Part shown: in pieces, positions 1 through 8,889 of the stretch
Numbering within the stretch: position 1 is the first letter of the stretch
How the letters are laid out: each line of letters opens with the position of its first letter
NCBI RefSeq assembly: GCF_014467015.1
Contig: NZ_CP058559.1
Location: 558,001 to 622,000 of the forward strand
DNA from: Alkalicella caledoniensis
GTDB lineage: Bacteria; Bacillota; Proteinivoracia; Proteinivoracales; Proteinivoracaceae
Direction: 5' to 3'
DNA length: 64,000 nucleotides
Made by a program: the position numbers and the translations under genes
The notes under the pieces: model-generated
What the model saw: the letters and a program-made list of their open reading frames with translations, nothing else
What the model was told of the DNA's origin: nothing
Databases searched by the model: none

Positions 1-1338
1 ATTATGGGATATATTAGCACCAACCAAGTTTTTCTCTTGGTAGAATTCATATATTTTTTCGTACACCTCAAAGTAATTACCTAGTTTTCCATGTAGATAT
101 TCCATTGTTTTTTCGAACTTATGGCTATTATAGAATGTTTCTAATAAGTGTTCAATTCCCTTTAACTTGATCATTTCATGGAATTTTATATATTTGCTTT
201 CTAGTATTTCATATGGTGCAAATTCATTAAATTTATACTGATGTAACCCGCTTTCTTCCCTTATCTTTGATCCTTTAAGTAGCTTTAAAAAACCTAGCTG
301 TAGCTTGTGAGGTTTAAGGGCCATTACATCATTAAAGGATTTCTTAAATGACTCAAAATTCTCATAAGGCAAGCCAGCTATGAGGTCTAAGTGTTGATGT
401 ATATTGTTAAAGTGATTTACTCTACTTACTATTTCCTTTATTTTTTTAAAATTTGTTGAACGTTGGATGGCTTTTACACTTTCTTCATTTGTTGTCTGAA
501 CCCCTATTTCTAGCTGAATCCTGTTTAAGGGCATTTGTTCTAATAGGTTTAAAAGTTCTTCTGTGATTAAGTGTGCTGAGATTTCTAAGTGAAATGTAGT
601 TTCGGTGTCTAGATTTTTAATAAATGTTAATATGTCTATTGTTTTGTCTATGTCACAGTTAAAGGTTCTATCTACAAATTTAATCATTGATGTAGCCTGA
701 CTAATTAGCTCTAATTCCTTTTTAACCTTCTCTACATCAACATACCTAACACCATGGGTAGTTGATGATAAACAATATGAGCAGCTAAAAGGGCAACCCC
801 TACTTGCTTCATAATATAGTATCTGTTGTGATAGGGCTGTTAAGTCTTCGCCATTGTATGGGAATATCCTATCAGTCAGGTCTGGTACTTCGCCCATGTT
901 GTTGTCGGTATTTTTAGTCATCACTGCAGGGATATTCTCTATGCTTACACCGGTATTTATGGCCTGTATAACTTTCTTAAAGGGTATCTCCCCTTCCCCT
1001 TTTATTATGCAGTGGATATATGGATGTTGCTTTAAATAATCTACTGTTTCGAATGACACTTCTGGTCCACCAAGTACTATCTTAGTGTCTGGGAGAACTT
1101 TACTTAAAGAACTACACAGTTTATTAACCATCTCGATATTCCAGATATAACAAGAAAAGCCTAATATATCAGGCTTTTGTATATAAATATTCATTAAGAC
1201 ATCGTCAAAGTGATTGTTTATTGATGGTTCATATATGGAGACTTCTATGGGAAGCTCTTCTATAGAATTTCTTAAATAACGTATGGCTAAATTAGTGTGT
1301 ATATATTTTGCATTTATTCCCACAAGCAAGACTTTCAA
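1..1338 (-). CDS. B12-binding-domain radical SAM protein (DUF4080-like), 3' part cut off
   Basis: The reading frame stays open to the window edge, so the C-terminus is missing. The first ~140 residues read as a cobalamin-binding Rossmann fold (LVGINAKYIHTNLA near the start, LGGPEVS later). A radical SAM cluster follows near residue 181 as GCPFSCSYC, the CxxxCxxC that binds the SAM-linked 4Fe-4S cluster. I chose TTG at 1338 because AAAGGGG lies nine bases upstream; a TTG at 1347 abuts that site too closely. The architecture fits cytosolic B12-dependent radical SAM proteins with a DUF4080-type C-terminus, whose substrates are mostly unknown. No neighbour indicates a substrate. Family call is good; function is open. 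Confidence 0.85.
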   Translation of the reverse strand, partial: MKVLLVGINAKYIHTNLAIRYLRNSIEELPIEVSIYEPSINNHFDDVLMNIYIQKPDILGFSCYIWNIEMVNKLCSSLSKVLPDTKIVLGGPEVSFETVDYLKQHPYIHCIIKGEGEIPFKKVIQAINTGVSIENIPAVMTKNTDNNMGEVPDLTDRIFPYNGEDLTALSQQILYYEASRGCPFSCSYCLSSTTHGVRYVDVEKVKKELELISQATSMIKFVDRTFNCDIDKTIDILTFIKNLDTETTFHLEISAHLITEELLNLLEQMPLNRIQLEIGVQTTNEESVKAIQRSTNFKKIKEIVSRVNHFNNIHQHLDLIAGLPYENFESFKKSFNDVMALKPHKLQLGFLKLLKGSKIREESGLHQYKFNEFAPYEILESKYIKFHEMIKLKGIEHLLETFYNSHKFEKTMEYLHGKLGNYFEVYEKIYEFYQEKNLVGANISHN

Positions 1339-1408
1339 ATACTTCAACCCCTTTTACAATTGGTACATATTAACTCTAATGATAATTCAGATGCATGAAA
1401 AAATCAAG

Positions 1409-1657
1409 TTATTCCATATACCTGACCGCTGCGTCTATAACTACATTATCCCCGTCTTCTTTATACCTCACTAGGCCTATTAGTCCGTCATCGTGATCTT
1501 CTTCTAGATAGTTTACCACAAATTGTTGTAAAGCTGCTTGGCTAAAGGGATCGTGGAAGTTATTTAATGAATTGAAATAATCCTCCGTTGATACTTCTAG
1601 TTGTTTGTGGGTAACTCTAAAACTTTTATCTCCTCCATGAATATTTCTAATTTCCAT
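1409..1657 (-). CDS. small acidic protein, unknown function
   Basis: An 82-residue soluble protein starting MEIRNIHGGD, behind a strong GGGAGGA site eight bases before ATG. It has no signal peptide, membrane segment or cysteine pair; the middle is acidic (EEDHDDG) and the end (VVIDAAVRYME) looks like a beta strand plus helix. It lies 70 bp upstream of the radical SAM gene on the same strand and could be co-transcribed with it. I do not recognise the family. The ribosome site and compact composition support a real gene. Confidence 0.65.
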   Translation of the reverse strand: MEIRNIHGGDKSFRVTHKQLEVSTEDYFNSLNNFHDPFSQAALQQFVVNYLEEDHDDGLIGLVRYKEDGDNVVIDAAVRYME

Positions 1658-1850
1658 TATCTTATTCCTCCCGTTTATCTAGTATTATTGTTATTAAAAT
1701 TAGTGTTAATCTATTTATTAATACTTATTCAATCTCGTGATTTTACCTTTTAAAAGTTCTTTTTTACTTTGTTTTGCCATAGATTATATATGTGCAAAGA
1801 GCCTGCAAAAAATAAAGTTTCTAAATCGACAAAAATACTTAATTTCCCTC

Positions 1851-1879
1851 TTGCAGTTCTGCCAACTTTTCATTAGAAT
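1851..1879 (+). promoter_or_regulatory. sigma-A-type promoter for the ATP-grasp gene
   Basis: TTGCAG at 1851-1856 and TAGAAT at 1874-1879 are separated by 17 bases, about 40 bases before the GTG start at 1920. The rest of the 1658-1919 gap is AT-rich, with nothing else recognised. Confidence 0.55.
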
Positions 1880-1919
1880 AGTTAGAGATTGATTATTTTC
1901 TTATGAAGGAGATAGAAGG

Positions 1920-3020
1920 GTGAAAAAGAATATTTTATTTTTATTTAATGCCGTGGAGGATAGTAAAAGAGTAGGTATTTTCGGTGAATGTGCTTCTTTT
2001 AAAGCGGTTGATGCAATTTATAATGGATTAATAAAAAGCGGGAACAATGTGGAGCCTTTAAATGTTTTGAATCCACAACAATTGTCAGATAAAATCAATC
2101 AAGGAAACTATCATTTGGCCTTTGTTATAGCTGAAGGTTATTTAGAAATTCCAGAAACTTTGTATGATGGTTCAGGCTCACAACTTATACGTCAAGTTCT
2201 AAAAGCCCATAATCTCCCATATACCCATTCCGATATTGAATGTATGGAGTTTTGTAGAAACAAGGATTTCACCTATCAGATTTTAAAAGAAAACGGCATT
2301 TTAGTCCCTAGCTTCTGTGTGTTGAATCCAGATTTAGACTTATTAGATCAGCTTCAAGAAATAGATGCTACCATGGATTACCCTTTATTTGTCAAGCCAA
2401 CTGGTGGCGGAAATAGTATCGGTATAGATGAAAGCTCAATTGTTTATAATTTTGAGCAGTTAGATAATAAAGTTACAGCCCTGATTACTCAATTGGGCAA
2501 TGTTATGATTTTAGTTGAGACATACCTAAGTGGAAGGGAATACACCATAGGTGTAATTGGTGATGATAATCCTTTTGTTCTTCCAGTTGTGGGCTTCCCT
2601 TTGACATATAAGGTTCGTAGTTTCAATTCTAAAAAAGCAGAGCATAGCCAAAGGGAGAGCTTTCAAATAGTAGATTGTGATGATCCCCGTTATCTCCAAA
2701 TTCAAGACTTAGCTATCAAGACCTTTAAAAGTGTAGGTGCAGAAGATGTTATAAGGCTTGAAGTACGTGAAGATAGCAATAAAAATCTATATGTTATAGA
2801 TGTTAATGGAACCCCGGCTGTAACTCAAGGTGCTTCCTTAGCTTTCATGATGGAGCAGCTAGGTTTAGAGCATTATCAGCTAATTTGTTCAGTTCTGTAC
2901 TTTGCTATGTTGAAAAACGACATTGAAGTTAATAGCGAGTTAAAAAACATCATGGGTCATATACTTGGTGTCCTAGCTCCATATCAACAAACTATCAATA
3001 CTGCTCAACAAGCAATGTAA
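1920..3020 (+). CDS. ATP-grasp ligase related to D-Ala-D-Ala ligase
   Basis: A 366-residue protein starting with GTG behind AAGGAG. The ATP-grasp core is clear: PLFVKPTGGGNSIGI near residues 155-170 (nucleotide loop), VETYLSGREYTIGV near 200, and IRLEVRED...VIDVNGTPAVT near 278-302, where the last Asp and Asn would bind Mg. Ddl enzymes join two D-alanines for peptidoglycan. Here the N-terminus (VGIFGECASFKAVDAI) lacks the usual Ddl GGxSxE(H/R) motif and no mur genes adjoin, so another amino-acid or peptide ligase is possible. It is a single-gene unit with its own promoter and terminator. Confidence 0.8.
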   Translation: MKKNILFLFNAVEDSKRVGIFGECASFKAVDAIYNGLIKSGNNVEPLNVLNPQQLSDKINQGNYHLAFVIAEGYLEIPETLYDGSGSQLIRQVLKAHNLPYTHSDIECMEFCRNKDFTYQILKENGILVPSFCVLNPDLDLLDQLQEIDATMDYPLFVKPTGGGNSIGIDESSIVYNFEQLDNKVTALITQLGNVMILVETYLSGREYTIGVIGDDNPFVLPVVGFPLTYKVRSFNSKKAEHSQRESFQIVDCDDPRYLQIQDLAIKTFKSVGAEDVIRLEVREDSNKNLYVIDVNGTPAVTQGASLAFMMEQLGLEHYQLICSVLYFAMLKNDIEVNSELKNIMGHILGVLAPYQQTINTAQQAM

Positions 3021-3048
3021 AAAGCGCCTACGGGGCGCTTTTATTTTT
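3021..3048 (+). terminator. rho-independent terminator
   Basis: AAAGCGCC pairs with GGCGCTTT around a short loop directly after the stop codon, followed by a T-rich run. It also faces the end of the convergent GNAT gene and may serve both. Confidence 0.85.
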
Positions 3049-3051
3049 TGT

Positions 3052-3903
3052 TTATTTCGTTAGTGGGTAGTTGAACATGTATACATTTGGAGAAATACTC
3101 TCTTCCCAAAGTTTGTAGCCACTTTGTTCAAGTACTTCATTTAATGGGGTAGGATATGTCATCACTTCTAGTTCGTCGTCACCAGCTGGCTTTAGCTTAT
3201 GAAATGAATTTAAGCAAGTCTTCAGTGATTCCTTCTCCCCACAGTAGAAATTAATGTTTGGTAAGTTATTTTGTTGTACCTTATAAATCAAAAGAGCTTT
3301 TTTGTCTGGGCTTATTATTATACGATTTTCATTAGAGTGCTCTTTTATCTTTTCTTTACTTAGCTTATAGAACTTCCAGCTTTCAGCAAGATAACCATTG
3401 GATAATTGGTATTCATTGGAGCTTTTGATTATTTCCCACGCAATTTCTGGTTCATTACAGTTAATGGCTGTTTCCTTTACATCAGTAAACATCTCTGGGT
3501 TTACTAATGTCATATGAGTAAACCCACACTCACGTATGAAACCGTGTTTTTCACCGCTTTTTATGCTTCCGTAGTTTTCGTAGTATGTGGAAAATTTAAG
3601 GGTTTTTGCCTTTAGTTGTATAGCTTTTTCTATGTAGTATTGAGTAATTATATTTGCATATCCTAACTTCCTATGATTTCTATCCACCCGTATTCCTTCA
3701 AGCCATACATCTTCATCAGTGATATAAGTGAATTTAGCGTATGCCCTTACTTTCCCATCCACTTCTAGTACCGTAAACTCCCCTTTTTCATCACTTAGCC
3801 ACTGATCTACAACCATTGGAATGTAGTCTGTTCCTTCCCATACATCTTTGCTTATTTCCAACATCTGCTCTTTATCTTCTAATCTTGCCCTTCTTATACT
3901 CAC
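3052..3903 (-). CDS. GNAT-family N-acetyltransferase with C-terminal extension
   Basis: Residues 1-150 form a GNAT fold: IRVDRNHRKLGYANIITQYY is the acetyl-CoA pyrophosphate loop region, and the strand LKFSTYYENYGSIKSGEKHGF follows. Residues 150-284 make a second, less conserved domain ending VYMFNYPLTK. GNATs move an acetyl group from acetyl-CoA to an amine; the acceptor is unknown. An in-frame GTG at 3912 overlaps the GAGGTG ribosome site, so the GTG at 3903 is the better start. The gene is monocistronic. Confidence 0.85.
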   Translation of the reverse strand: MSIRRARLEDKEQMLEISKDVWEGTDYIPMVVDQWLSDEKGEFTVLEVDGKVRAYAKFTYITDEDVWLEGIRVDRNHRKLGYANIITQYYIEKAIQLKAKTLKFSTYYENYGSIKSGEKHGFIRECGFTHMTLVNPEMFTDVKETAINCNEPEIAWEIIKSSNEYQLSNGYLAESWKFYKLSKEKIKEHSNENRIIISPDKKALLIYKVQQNNLPNINFYCGEKESLKTCLNSFHKLKPAGDDELEVMTYPTPLNEVLEQSGYKLWEESISPNVYMFNYPLTK

Positions 3904-3964
3904 TGTTATCACCTCGTAATCTCATTTTAGCTTATGAGATGGTAATAGTAAATAGTTGTTGAGG

Positions 3965-4552
3965 CTATGAATTTTTTACTGTTTTTTTCTGAGGAGCAAC
4001 GAAGTATTTTTTTATGTTGAAGTCTCCTATGTAGCGATAATCTTCGAACACGAACTTTATATCTAGGTTCCTTGCGTAGTCCTTTGCGGTTCTATCTATG
4101 TGCCCTGTACAGAAAAATAGTACATTTTTATTTTGTTTTTTATCTGATATTTCCTTTACCCTTTGTATATCAGTTGTTTCGATTCTTTCCTTTCGATAAA
4201 AGGCAAATATAAAAAATGTATGTAAACCTGTCACCTCTGATATAAAAAACTCTTTATTTTTTTTTATTACCTTAATCCCTTGTTCTTTACTTTTCTTAGT
4301 GGGTTCTACCTTTTCTTTAATAACTGATAATAATTTATCTATTTCTGTGAATTTCCATAGCCGGTAGTTTCTTATAAAGGTAATTAGATAAATACAAGGG
4401 AATAGCACCATCAATATAAATATTGCTATGACCTCCACTAAACTTGTCCAGTGGAAGTTTTGTACAGTTAAGGTAAGTCCTTGGAAGGTAAATGATGTCC
4501 CCGCAATCACAAGTAAAAAGAGCATAATAACTTTAATAAACAAATCTCTCAC
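3965..4552 (-). CDS. membrane protein with a possible degenerate Mrr-type nuclease fold
   Basis: A 195-residue protein with two membrane helices (about residues 5-25 and 38-60), then a basic linker and a soluble domain. The segment from residue 110 (FFIFAFYRKERIETTDIQRV) through VLFFCTGHIDRTAKDYARNL to IKFVFEDYRYI has the strand-helix-strand rhythm of restriction-endonuclease-like (Mrr_cat) proteins, where a TTS/TNG strand is followed by a helix and LID. I do not see a clear catalytic D-ExK set, so it may be inactive or a different fold. Membrane topology is well supported; the nuclease link is tentative. Confidence 0.55.
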   Translation of the reverse strand: MRDLFIKVIMLFLLVIAGTSFTFQGLTLTVQNFHWTSLVEVIAIFILMVLFPCIYLITFIRNYRLWKFTEIDKLLSVIKEKVEPTKKSKEQGIKVIKKNKEFFISEVTGLHTFFIFAFYRKERIETTDIQRVKEISDKKQNKNVLFFCTGHIDRTAKDYARNLDIKFVFEDYRYIGDFNIKKYFVAPQKKTVKNS

Positions 4553-4659
4553 CCCCTAAATTTATAACAAATATATGTAATAGGATGCATATATATACCT
4601 TAGGAGATATGACTTTTAGTTTTAATAGTTATATAAGATTGTAGAGATGGGGGATTTTT

Positions 4660-5694
4660 GTGAAAAAAATTAGTTTTTTGGTGTTATCAGTATGTTTTGT
4701 TTTTCTAACAGGTTGTGGGACAAAAGTGAGTACCTATAGTTTCGGCTATACGGAAAGCACTAGGTTTAACCCATACGAAAAGGTTACTTTGGAGAACATT
4801 GCTTTTAGTGAAGTAAGTGAGTCTACCAATCTAGACTTAGCTGTTTTTGAGTTAAAAGGAGAATCAGAAAGTTATTTAATAGATTACGCTATATCTTTGG
4901 CACAGGATACAAGTACGGGAGTAATATACAACATAGATCATAAAACCCGTGAGGTACTTAGTATCAACAAATTTTTACTCGATGAAATTATTTTTGGTGA
5001 AATTATCCCATGGAGTGAAGCTGACCAATTATTCCCTAGACTAGGCAAAGGGGTAGTTAGGGATTTAGAAACAGGTATATATTTTAGAGTGCAGCGCAGG
5101 GGCGGTACAAACCATGTAGATTTTCAACCCCTAACTAAACAGGATACAGAAAGTATGTTCAACGCATATTCAGGTTCTTGGAGCTGGGACAGAAGAGCTG
5201 TGATTGTTCAATCTGGTGGAAGATACATAGCAGGGTCTATGAATGGCATGCCCCATGGTGCAGGGGCAATACAAGATAATAATTTTAATGGACATTCTTG
5301 CATACATTTTAGTGGTAGCATAACCCATGGCAATGATAAGTTAGATTTTGCCCATCAGTTAATGGTAAAAAAAGCTGGAGGTTTATTCTTTGATACCCTT
5401 ATGGAAATGCCACCTGAGGATATCTTAAGGGCCTTTATAATTCTCTCTACACAAGAACAAGTACATTATCTACAATACATATTGAGAAATTCCGCAGAAG
5501 ACACTTCCTTTTTTAGCAACATGCAGTCCATTCATTTGGGTCCAATTGTCAGGGCAGAAGATGAAGCAGACTATGTAAAACTGGAAGTGGAAGCTATGTA
5601 CTACCTTGATAATATAAGACACGAAGAAGTACTTACATTTGACTTATACAAAGAACCATGGGATTTGACTTGGAAGATTAAATTTGTCAAGTAG
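4660..5694 (+). CDS. lipoprotein with an L,D-transpeptidase-like signature
   Basis: A 344-residue exported lipoprotein: LTGC lipobox with Cys19 after a short hydrophobic signal; GTG start behind GGGGG. The C-terminal half has a conserved-looking stretch: SWSWDRRAVIV (173-183), MNGMPHGAGAI (194-204), NGHSCIHF (210-217) and THGNDKLDFAHQLMV (222-236). His199, Cys214 and His216 echo the HG...SHGCIR pattern of YkuD L,D-transpeptidases, which crosslink peptidoglycan through an active-site Cys. The spacing differs, so this is an inference. It is alone between its own promoter region and a shared terminator. Confidence 0.7.
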   Translation: MKKISFLVLSVCFVFLTGCGTKVSTYSFGYTESTRFNPYEKVTLENIAFSEVSESTNLDLAVFELKGESESYLIDYAISLAQDTSTGVIYNIDHKTREVLSINKFLLDEIIFGEIIPWSEADQLFPRLGKGVVRDLETGIYFRVQRRGGTNHVDFQPLTKQDTESMFNAYSGSWSWDRRAVIVQSGGRYIAGSMNGMPHGAGAIQDNNFNGHSCIHFSGSITHGNDKLDFAHQLMVKKAGGLFFDTLMEMPPEDILRAFIILSTQEQVHYLQYILRNSAEDTSFFSNMQSIHLGPIVRAEDEADYVKLEVEAMYYLDNIRHEEVLTFDLYKEPWDLTWKIKFVK

Positions 5695-5716
5695 GAACTC
5701 CAAAAACTAATCAACA

Positions 5717-5744
5717 AAAGCGCCCATTTGAATTTAGGCGCTTT
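5717..5744. terminator. bidirectional terminator
   Basis: AAAGCGCC at 5717-5724 pairs with GGCGCTTT at 5737-5744. It lies between the convergent lipoprotein and phosphatase genes and overlaps the stop of the latter. Confidence 0.8.
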
Positions 5745-6843
5745 ATTGTATTTTTTTACCGTGCCTATCCACGTGCCCTATTGGCCAAGTCCCTGTTTCT
5801 ACTTTTGTTTCTCCATTTTCCTTGTATATAAAATTACCAGCGTACCATAAAAAGTCAAAATCTTTAATTATCTCAAGAATTTCAAAATCCACTTCGAATT
5901 CCGACCCATTTACTGAAAAAAGCTTTATATTATCCCCTTCCTTATACTTAGGGACTTTATATGGATAGCTTTTAGGCCTTTCTACCATGGGGATAAAAAT
6001 ATCAGTTAAAGGCTCATCTAAAATCATAGCTTGCTTTTCTGTATAAACCTTTATCTTGTCTCCTTTAAATTCAATGGCGCAGGCTAGATTGTTTTGGTTA
6101 ATTCCTACATCCACATAAACTAGCTTACCTTCGCATTCTACAGATAGGCCATTTTTTGGTGTATGGCCTACCACTTGGTATTTGATACCCATATTTTTAC
6201 AGGTTTTTGTTAGCAGGTATTTATCATAATTTCTTAGCCAAAAAAGCCCTTCCCTGCTAAAAATCCCTGTTTGATATTCATCTATAGACCCTTGGGTGAA
6301 GGTTAGTTTAACTTTTTCTTCAATCTCTTCTAAAGGGATATTCCCCTGTAATCCTCCATGGGTAAACAAAATTCTATCTACAACTAATGTACATCTATTA
6401 TTTTGAAGCAGTCTTTTCCCATAAAACCCCTGGGGAGAGAAATCCTGATAAAAATCTGGCAGGCATGGCCAAGAATTGTCATAATCATCCCTTCCTGTTG
6501 CCTTAAGCCATTCCTTGTATACACTGTATCCCCCATTATAATACCAGTGCATTTTTGCATAGTTATTGCCAAGACCTGCAAATAATGCCATTACCTCATG
6601 GTTACCATACAACAATTCAAACCTTGAGTTATGCTTAACTGCTTGCTTTTTTAGATTATTTACTAATTTTATTACCTTTAACGAGTGGGGACCACGGTCA
6701 ATGAGGTCACCCATTTGTATAACTACGGTGTTAAAAGCTTTCCATTTGTTATCACTGCCAATAACACCACACAATTTCAGTGATTTGAGGAGCAAATCCA
6801 ATCTTCCGTGAATATCTCCAATGGCTATTATTCTTTTTGCCAC
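5743..6843 (-). CDS. calcineurin-like (PPP-family) metallophosphoesterase
   Basis: The PPP signature is complete over the first ~240 residues: GDIHGR (8-13), GDLIDRG (45-51), GNHEVMA, THGGLQGN and VVGHTPKNG. These supply the dinuclear metal ligands and the phosphate-binding His and Arg. Candidate activities are Ser/Thr phosphoprotein phosphatase or diadenosine tetraphosphatase (ApaH-like); the last ~110 residues form an extra domain of unknown role. GTG start behind GAGGGGG. It overlaps the upstream MATE gene by 16 bp, indicating co-transcription. Confidence 0.85.
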   Translation of the reverse strand: MAKRIIAIGDIHGRLDLLLKSLKLCGVIGSDNKWKAFNTVVIQMGDLIDRGPHSLKVIKLVNNLKKQAVKHNSRFELLYGNHEVMALFAGLGNNYAKMHWYYNGGYSVYKEWLKATGRDDYDNSWPCLPDFYQDFSPQGFYGKRLLQNNRCTLVVDRILFTHGGLQGNIPLEEIEEKVKLTFTQGSIDEYQTGIFSREGLFWLRNYDKYLLTKTCKNMGIKYQVVGHTPKNGLSVECEGKLVYVDVGINQNNLACAIEFKGDKIKVYTEKQAMILDEPLTDIFIPMVERPKSYPYKVPKYKEGDNIKLFSVNGSEFEVDFEILEIIKDFDFLWYAGNFIYKENGETKVETGTWPIGHVDRHGKKIQ

Positions 6844-8201
6844 AATGTCCCCCTCTCTTTCTTTAGGTGTTTAACCTTTAATGTAAACCAGATAAAACCC
6901 ACTGTAGCAAAGGTTATATCAGATAGGGCTATTGCCCACCATAACCCCCTTGCTCCTAAATCAGTATAACTTGTTAAAATGTAAGCCATGGGGACACCTA
7001 CTACACCAAGCCTTACAAAATTAACTATTAAACTAGGATAACCTTCTCCTATACCTTGAAAAGCAGAGGAAGATATGAAGCCTATACCCAAAAATCCATA
7101 AAACATGGGTATTGTTCGTAGATATTGGATACCGTAAACTGCAACAGAGGGATCTGCCCCGAAAACCCTCATGACAGTATCTGGAAAAGAGTAAAACACT
7201 ATACCTATTGAAGCCATAAGGAGAAATGCATTGCCCATGGCAGCAAAATAAGTTTTGTGTACTCTGTCAAGTCTACCTGCCCCATAGTTCTGACCAATCA
7301 TAGTTACAGTGGCCACGGAAATTCCAAGGCCAGGTAAAAATGCAAGTGAGTCAACCCTAAACCCTAAACCCAGTGCTGCCACTGCACTTTCACTAAACCT
7401 CATTGCAATGCTATTGTAGACAAATAAAGATATGGATAGCATTCCTTGAGCCACTGATGCAGGGATCCCCACGGCAAGTATCTTTCTTATTATCCCCATA
7501 TCCCACATCCATGTGTTGAATACCATTGTTATGGAGGATTTATTTTTTCCAAAGTGTCTTACTACAAAAAATAATCCTATGGCCCTTGATATTACTGTGG
7601 CCATGGCAGCCCCTTGTACACCGAAAGCAGGTATTGGCCCAAATCCAAAAATGAGTATTGGGTCTAATATGATATTACATACAGTGGCTATCATCAAGTT
7701 AACCATAGATGTCCGCATATCACCTTCTCCCCTTAAAATCCCATCAAAGGCTGAATATGTAAAAAAGAATATGTTGCCAATAAATATAATAGTGTTATAG
7801 CCGATGGCGTAGCTCAAAAGTGTTCCTTGGGCGCCAGTAGCCCTAAAAATAAAGGGTGACGCTGCAATCCCAACAACTGTGGATACGATGGCTATAAGTA
7901 CTGATAAAACTATACTTTGGTTTGCCGTTAGATTAGCTGTTTCTTGATCCTTCGCACCTAAGGATCTTGCAATAAGGGAGCTGGTTCCTATGGCTACGCA
8001 GTTTCCTAATGCCAGAATTAAAAAGAAAATCGGCAGGTGTAGACTCACAGCTGCCAAAGCTGTTTCACCAATCCTACTTACAAAGATAGTATCAACTATA
8101 TTGAATAGGGTTTGAAGGAGCATCCCTGCAGTAATTGGCAATGCTAGTTTATAAAGGGTTTTTAATATACTTCCTTGAGTTAAGTCGGTCCTGTTTTTCA
8201 T
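6828..8201 (-). CDS. MATE-family multidrug efflux transporter
   Basis: A 457-residue, 12-helix membrane protein. It begins LTQGSILKTLYKLALPITAGMLLQ and continues NIVDTIFVSRIGETALAAVS, the typical MATE N-lobe; the same pattern recurs in the second half. MATE pumps use Na+ or H+ gradients to export cationic drugs or metabolites. ATG follows AGAGGAT. It is the first gene of a two-gene unit with the phosphatase. A second, distinct MATE gene lies at 44251. Confidence 0.93.
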   Translation of the reverse strand: MKNRTDLTQGSILKTLYKLALPITAGMLLQTLFNIVDTIFVSRIGETALAAVSLHLPIFFLILALGNCVAIGTSSLIARSLGAKDQETANLTANQSIVLSVLIAIVSTVVGIAASPFIFRATGAQGTLLSYAIGYNTIIFIGNIFFFTYSAFDGILRGEGDMRTSMVNLMIATVCNIILDPILIFGFGPIPAFGVQGAAMATVISRAIGLFFVVRHFGKNKSSITMVFNTWMWDMGIIRKILAVGIPASVAQGMLSISLFVYNSIAMRFSESAVAALGLGFRVDSLAFLPGLGISVATVTMIGQNYGAGRLDRVHKTYFAAMGNAFLLMASIGIVFYSFPDTVMRVFGADPSVAVYGIQYLRTIPMFYGFLGIGFISSSAFQGIGEGYPSLIVNFVRLGVVGVPMAYILTSYTDLGARGLWWAIALSDITFATVGFIWFTLKVKHLKKERGTLWQKE

Positions 8202-8285
8202 ATTAAATTGTATCCTCTCTAAATATTATTGTGATTTAGGCTATAATAGTATTATTGTACAATTACAAAACATTTTATGGTCCTG

Positions 8286-8315
8286 TCTTGGTCTTGGTCT
8301 TGATCTTGATCTTGA
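8286..8315. repeat. five hexanucleotide repeats (TCTTGG/TCTTGA)
   Basis: Two TCTTGG units followed by three TCTTGA units, in the leader between the divergent MATE and YlbF-type genes. It is short and of unknown role. Confidence 0.8.
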
Positions 8316-8448
8316 TTTAAGAATAACATGATTAAACTAATCTAATTATAGGAGATTTTTTTTCCTAATACAACCAATTTCAATAAAAATAAAGGTTTTG
8401 TATGTTCAATGTCGAAGTAAGTTAAGACAAATTTTGGAGGTGTTAATT

Positions 8449-8772
8449 TTGATTAAAGAAAAAGCTCTAGAGCTAGCTAACTTAATTAAAGATTCAGAAG
8501 AATTCAAAGCAGTTAAATCCGCAGAAGCTAGATTGAAGCTAGATCCTAATGCCCAAGACCTTATTAATGAGTTCCAAGGTATTCAACAAAGGGTTATGGA
8601 AAAGCAGTATCAAGGTCAGCAACCTGAAGCAGAAGATATCCAACAGCTTCAAGGCCTACAAGGTCAGCTACAATTAAACCTAACTGTTAAAGCTTTGGTT
8701 GAAGCACAAGAAACATTTGAAAAAATGATGACTGAAGTTAATGAAACAATCGGTCAAGAACTAAGCAAATAA
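8449..8772 (+). CDS. YlbF/YmcA (Com_YlbF) family protein
   Basis: A 107-residue all-helical protein (IKEKALELANLIKDSEEFKA, then RLKLDPNAQDLINEFQGIQQ). This is the YlbF/YmcA pattern; in Bacillus those proteins form a complex with YaaT that influences RNase Y, sporulation and competence. Start is TTG at 8449, nine bases after TTTGGAGG; a frame extension upstream lacks a ribosome site. It is monocistronic with its own terminator. The family is well supported, but which paralogue it is cannot be said. Confidence 0.88.
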   Translation: MIKEKALELANLIKDSEEFKAVKSAEARLKLDPNAQDLINEFQGIQQRVMEKQYQGQQPEAEDIQQLQGLQGQLQLNLTVKALVEAQETFEKMMTEVNETIGQELSK

Positions 8773-8775
8773 ATT

Positions 8776-8800
8776 GGAATCCTTCGGGATTTCTTTTTTT
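8776..8800 (+). terminator. terminator with TTCG tetraloop
   Basis: GGAATCC, TTCG loop, GGATTTC (one G-T pair), then seven T residues. Confidence 0.88.
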
Positions 8801-8830
8801 GTCTAGAAATACTTGTTTTCCCTTCATCTC

Positions 8831-8874
8831 TTTACATTCTTTCATTATATTTCTATAATAGAAATATAATGAAA
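8831..8874 (+). promoter_or_regulatory. promoter overlapped by a perfect 16-bp inverted repeat (operator)
   Basis: TTTACA at 8831-8836, a 17-base spacer and a perfect TATAAT at 8854-8859 make a strong promoter for the aldo/keto reductase. A perfect inverted repeat covers the -10 box: the arm TTTCATTATATTTCTA (8840-8855) and its exact reverse complement (8859-8874) around a TAA centre. A dimeric repressor bound here would block RNA polymerase. The regulator is unknown. Confidence 0.75.
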
Positions 8875-8889
8875 GGGTAGGTGATTTTT

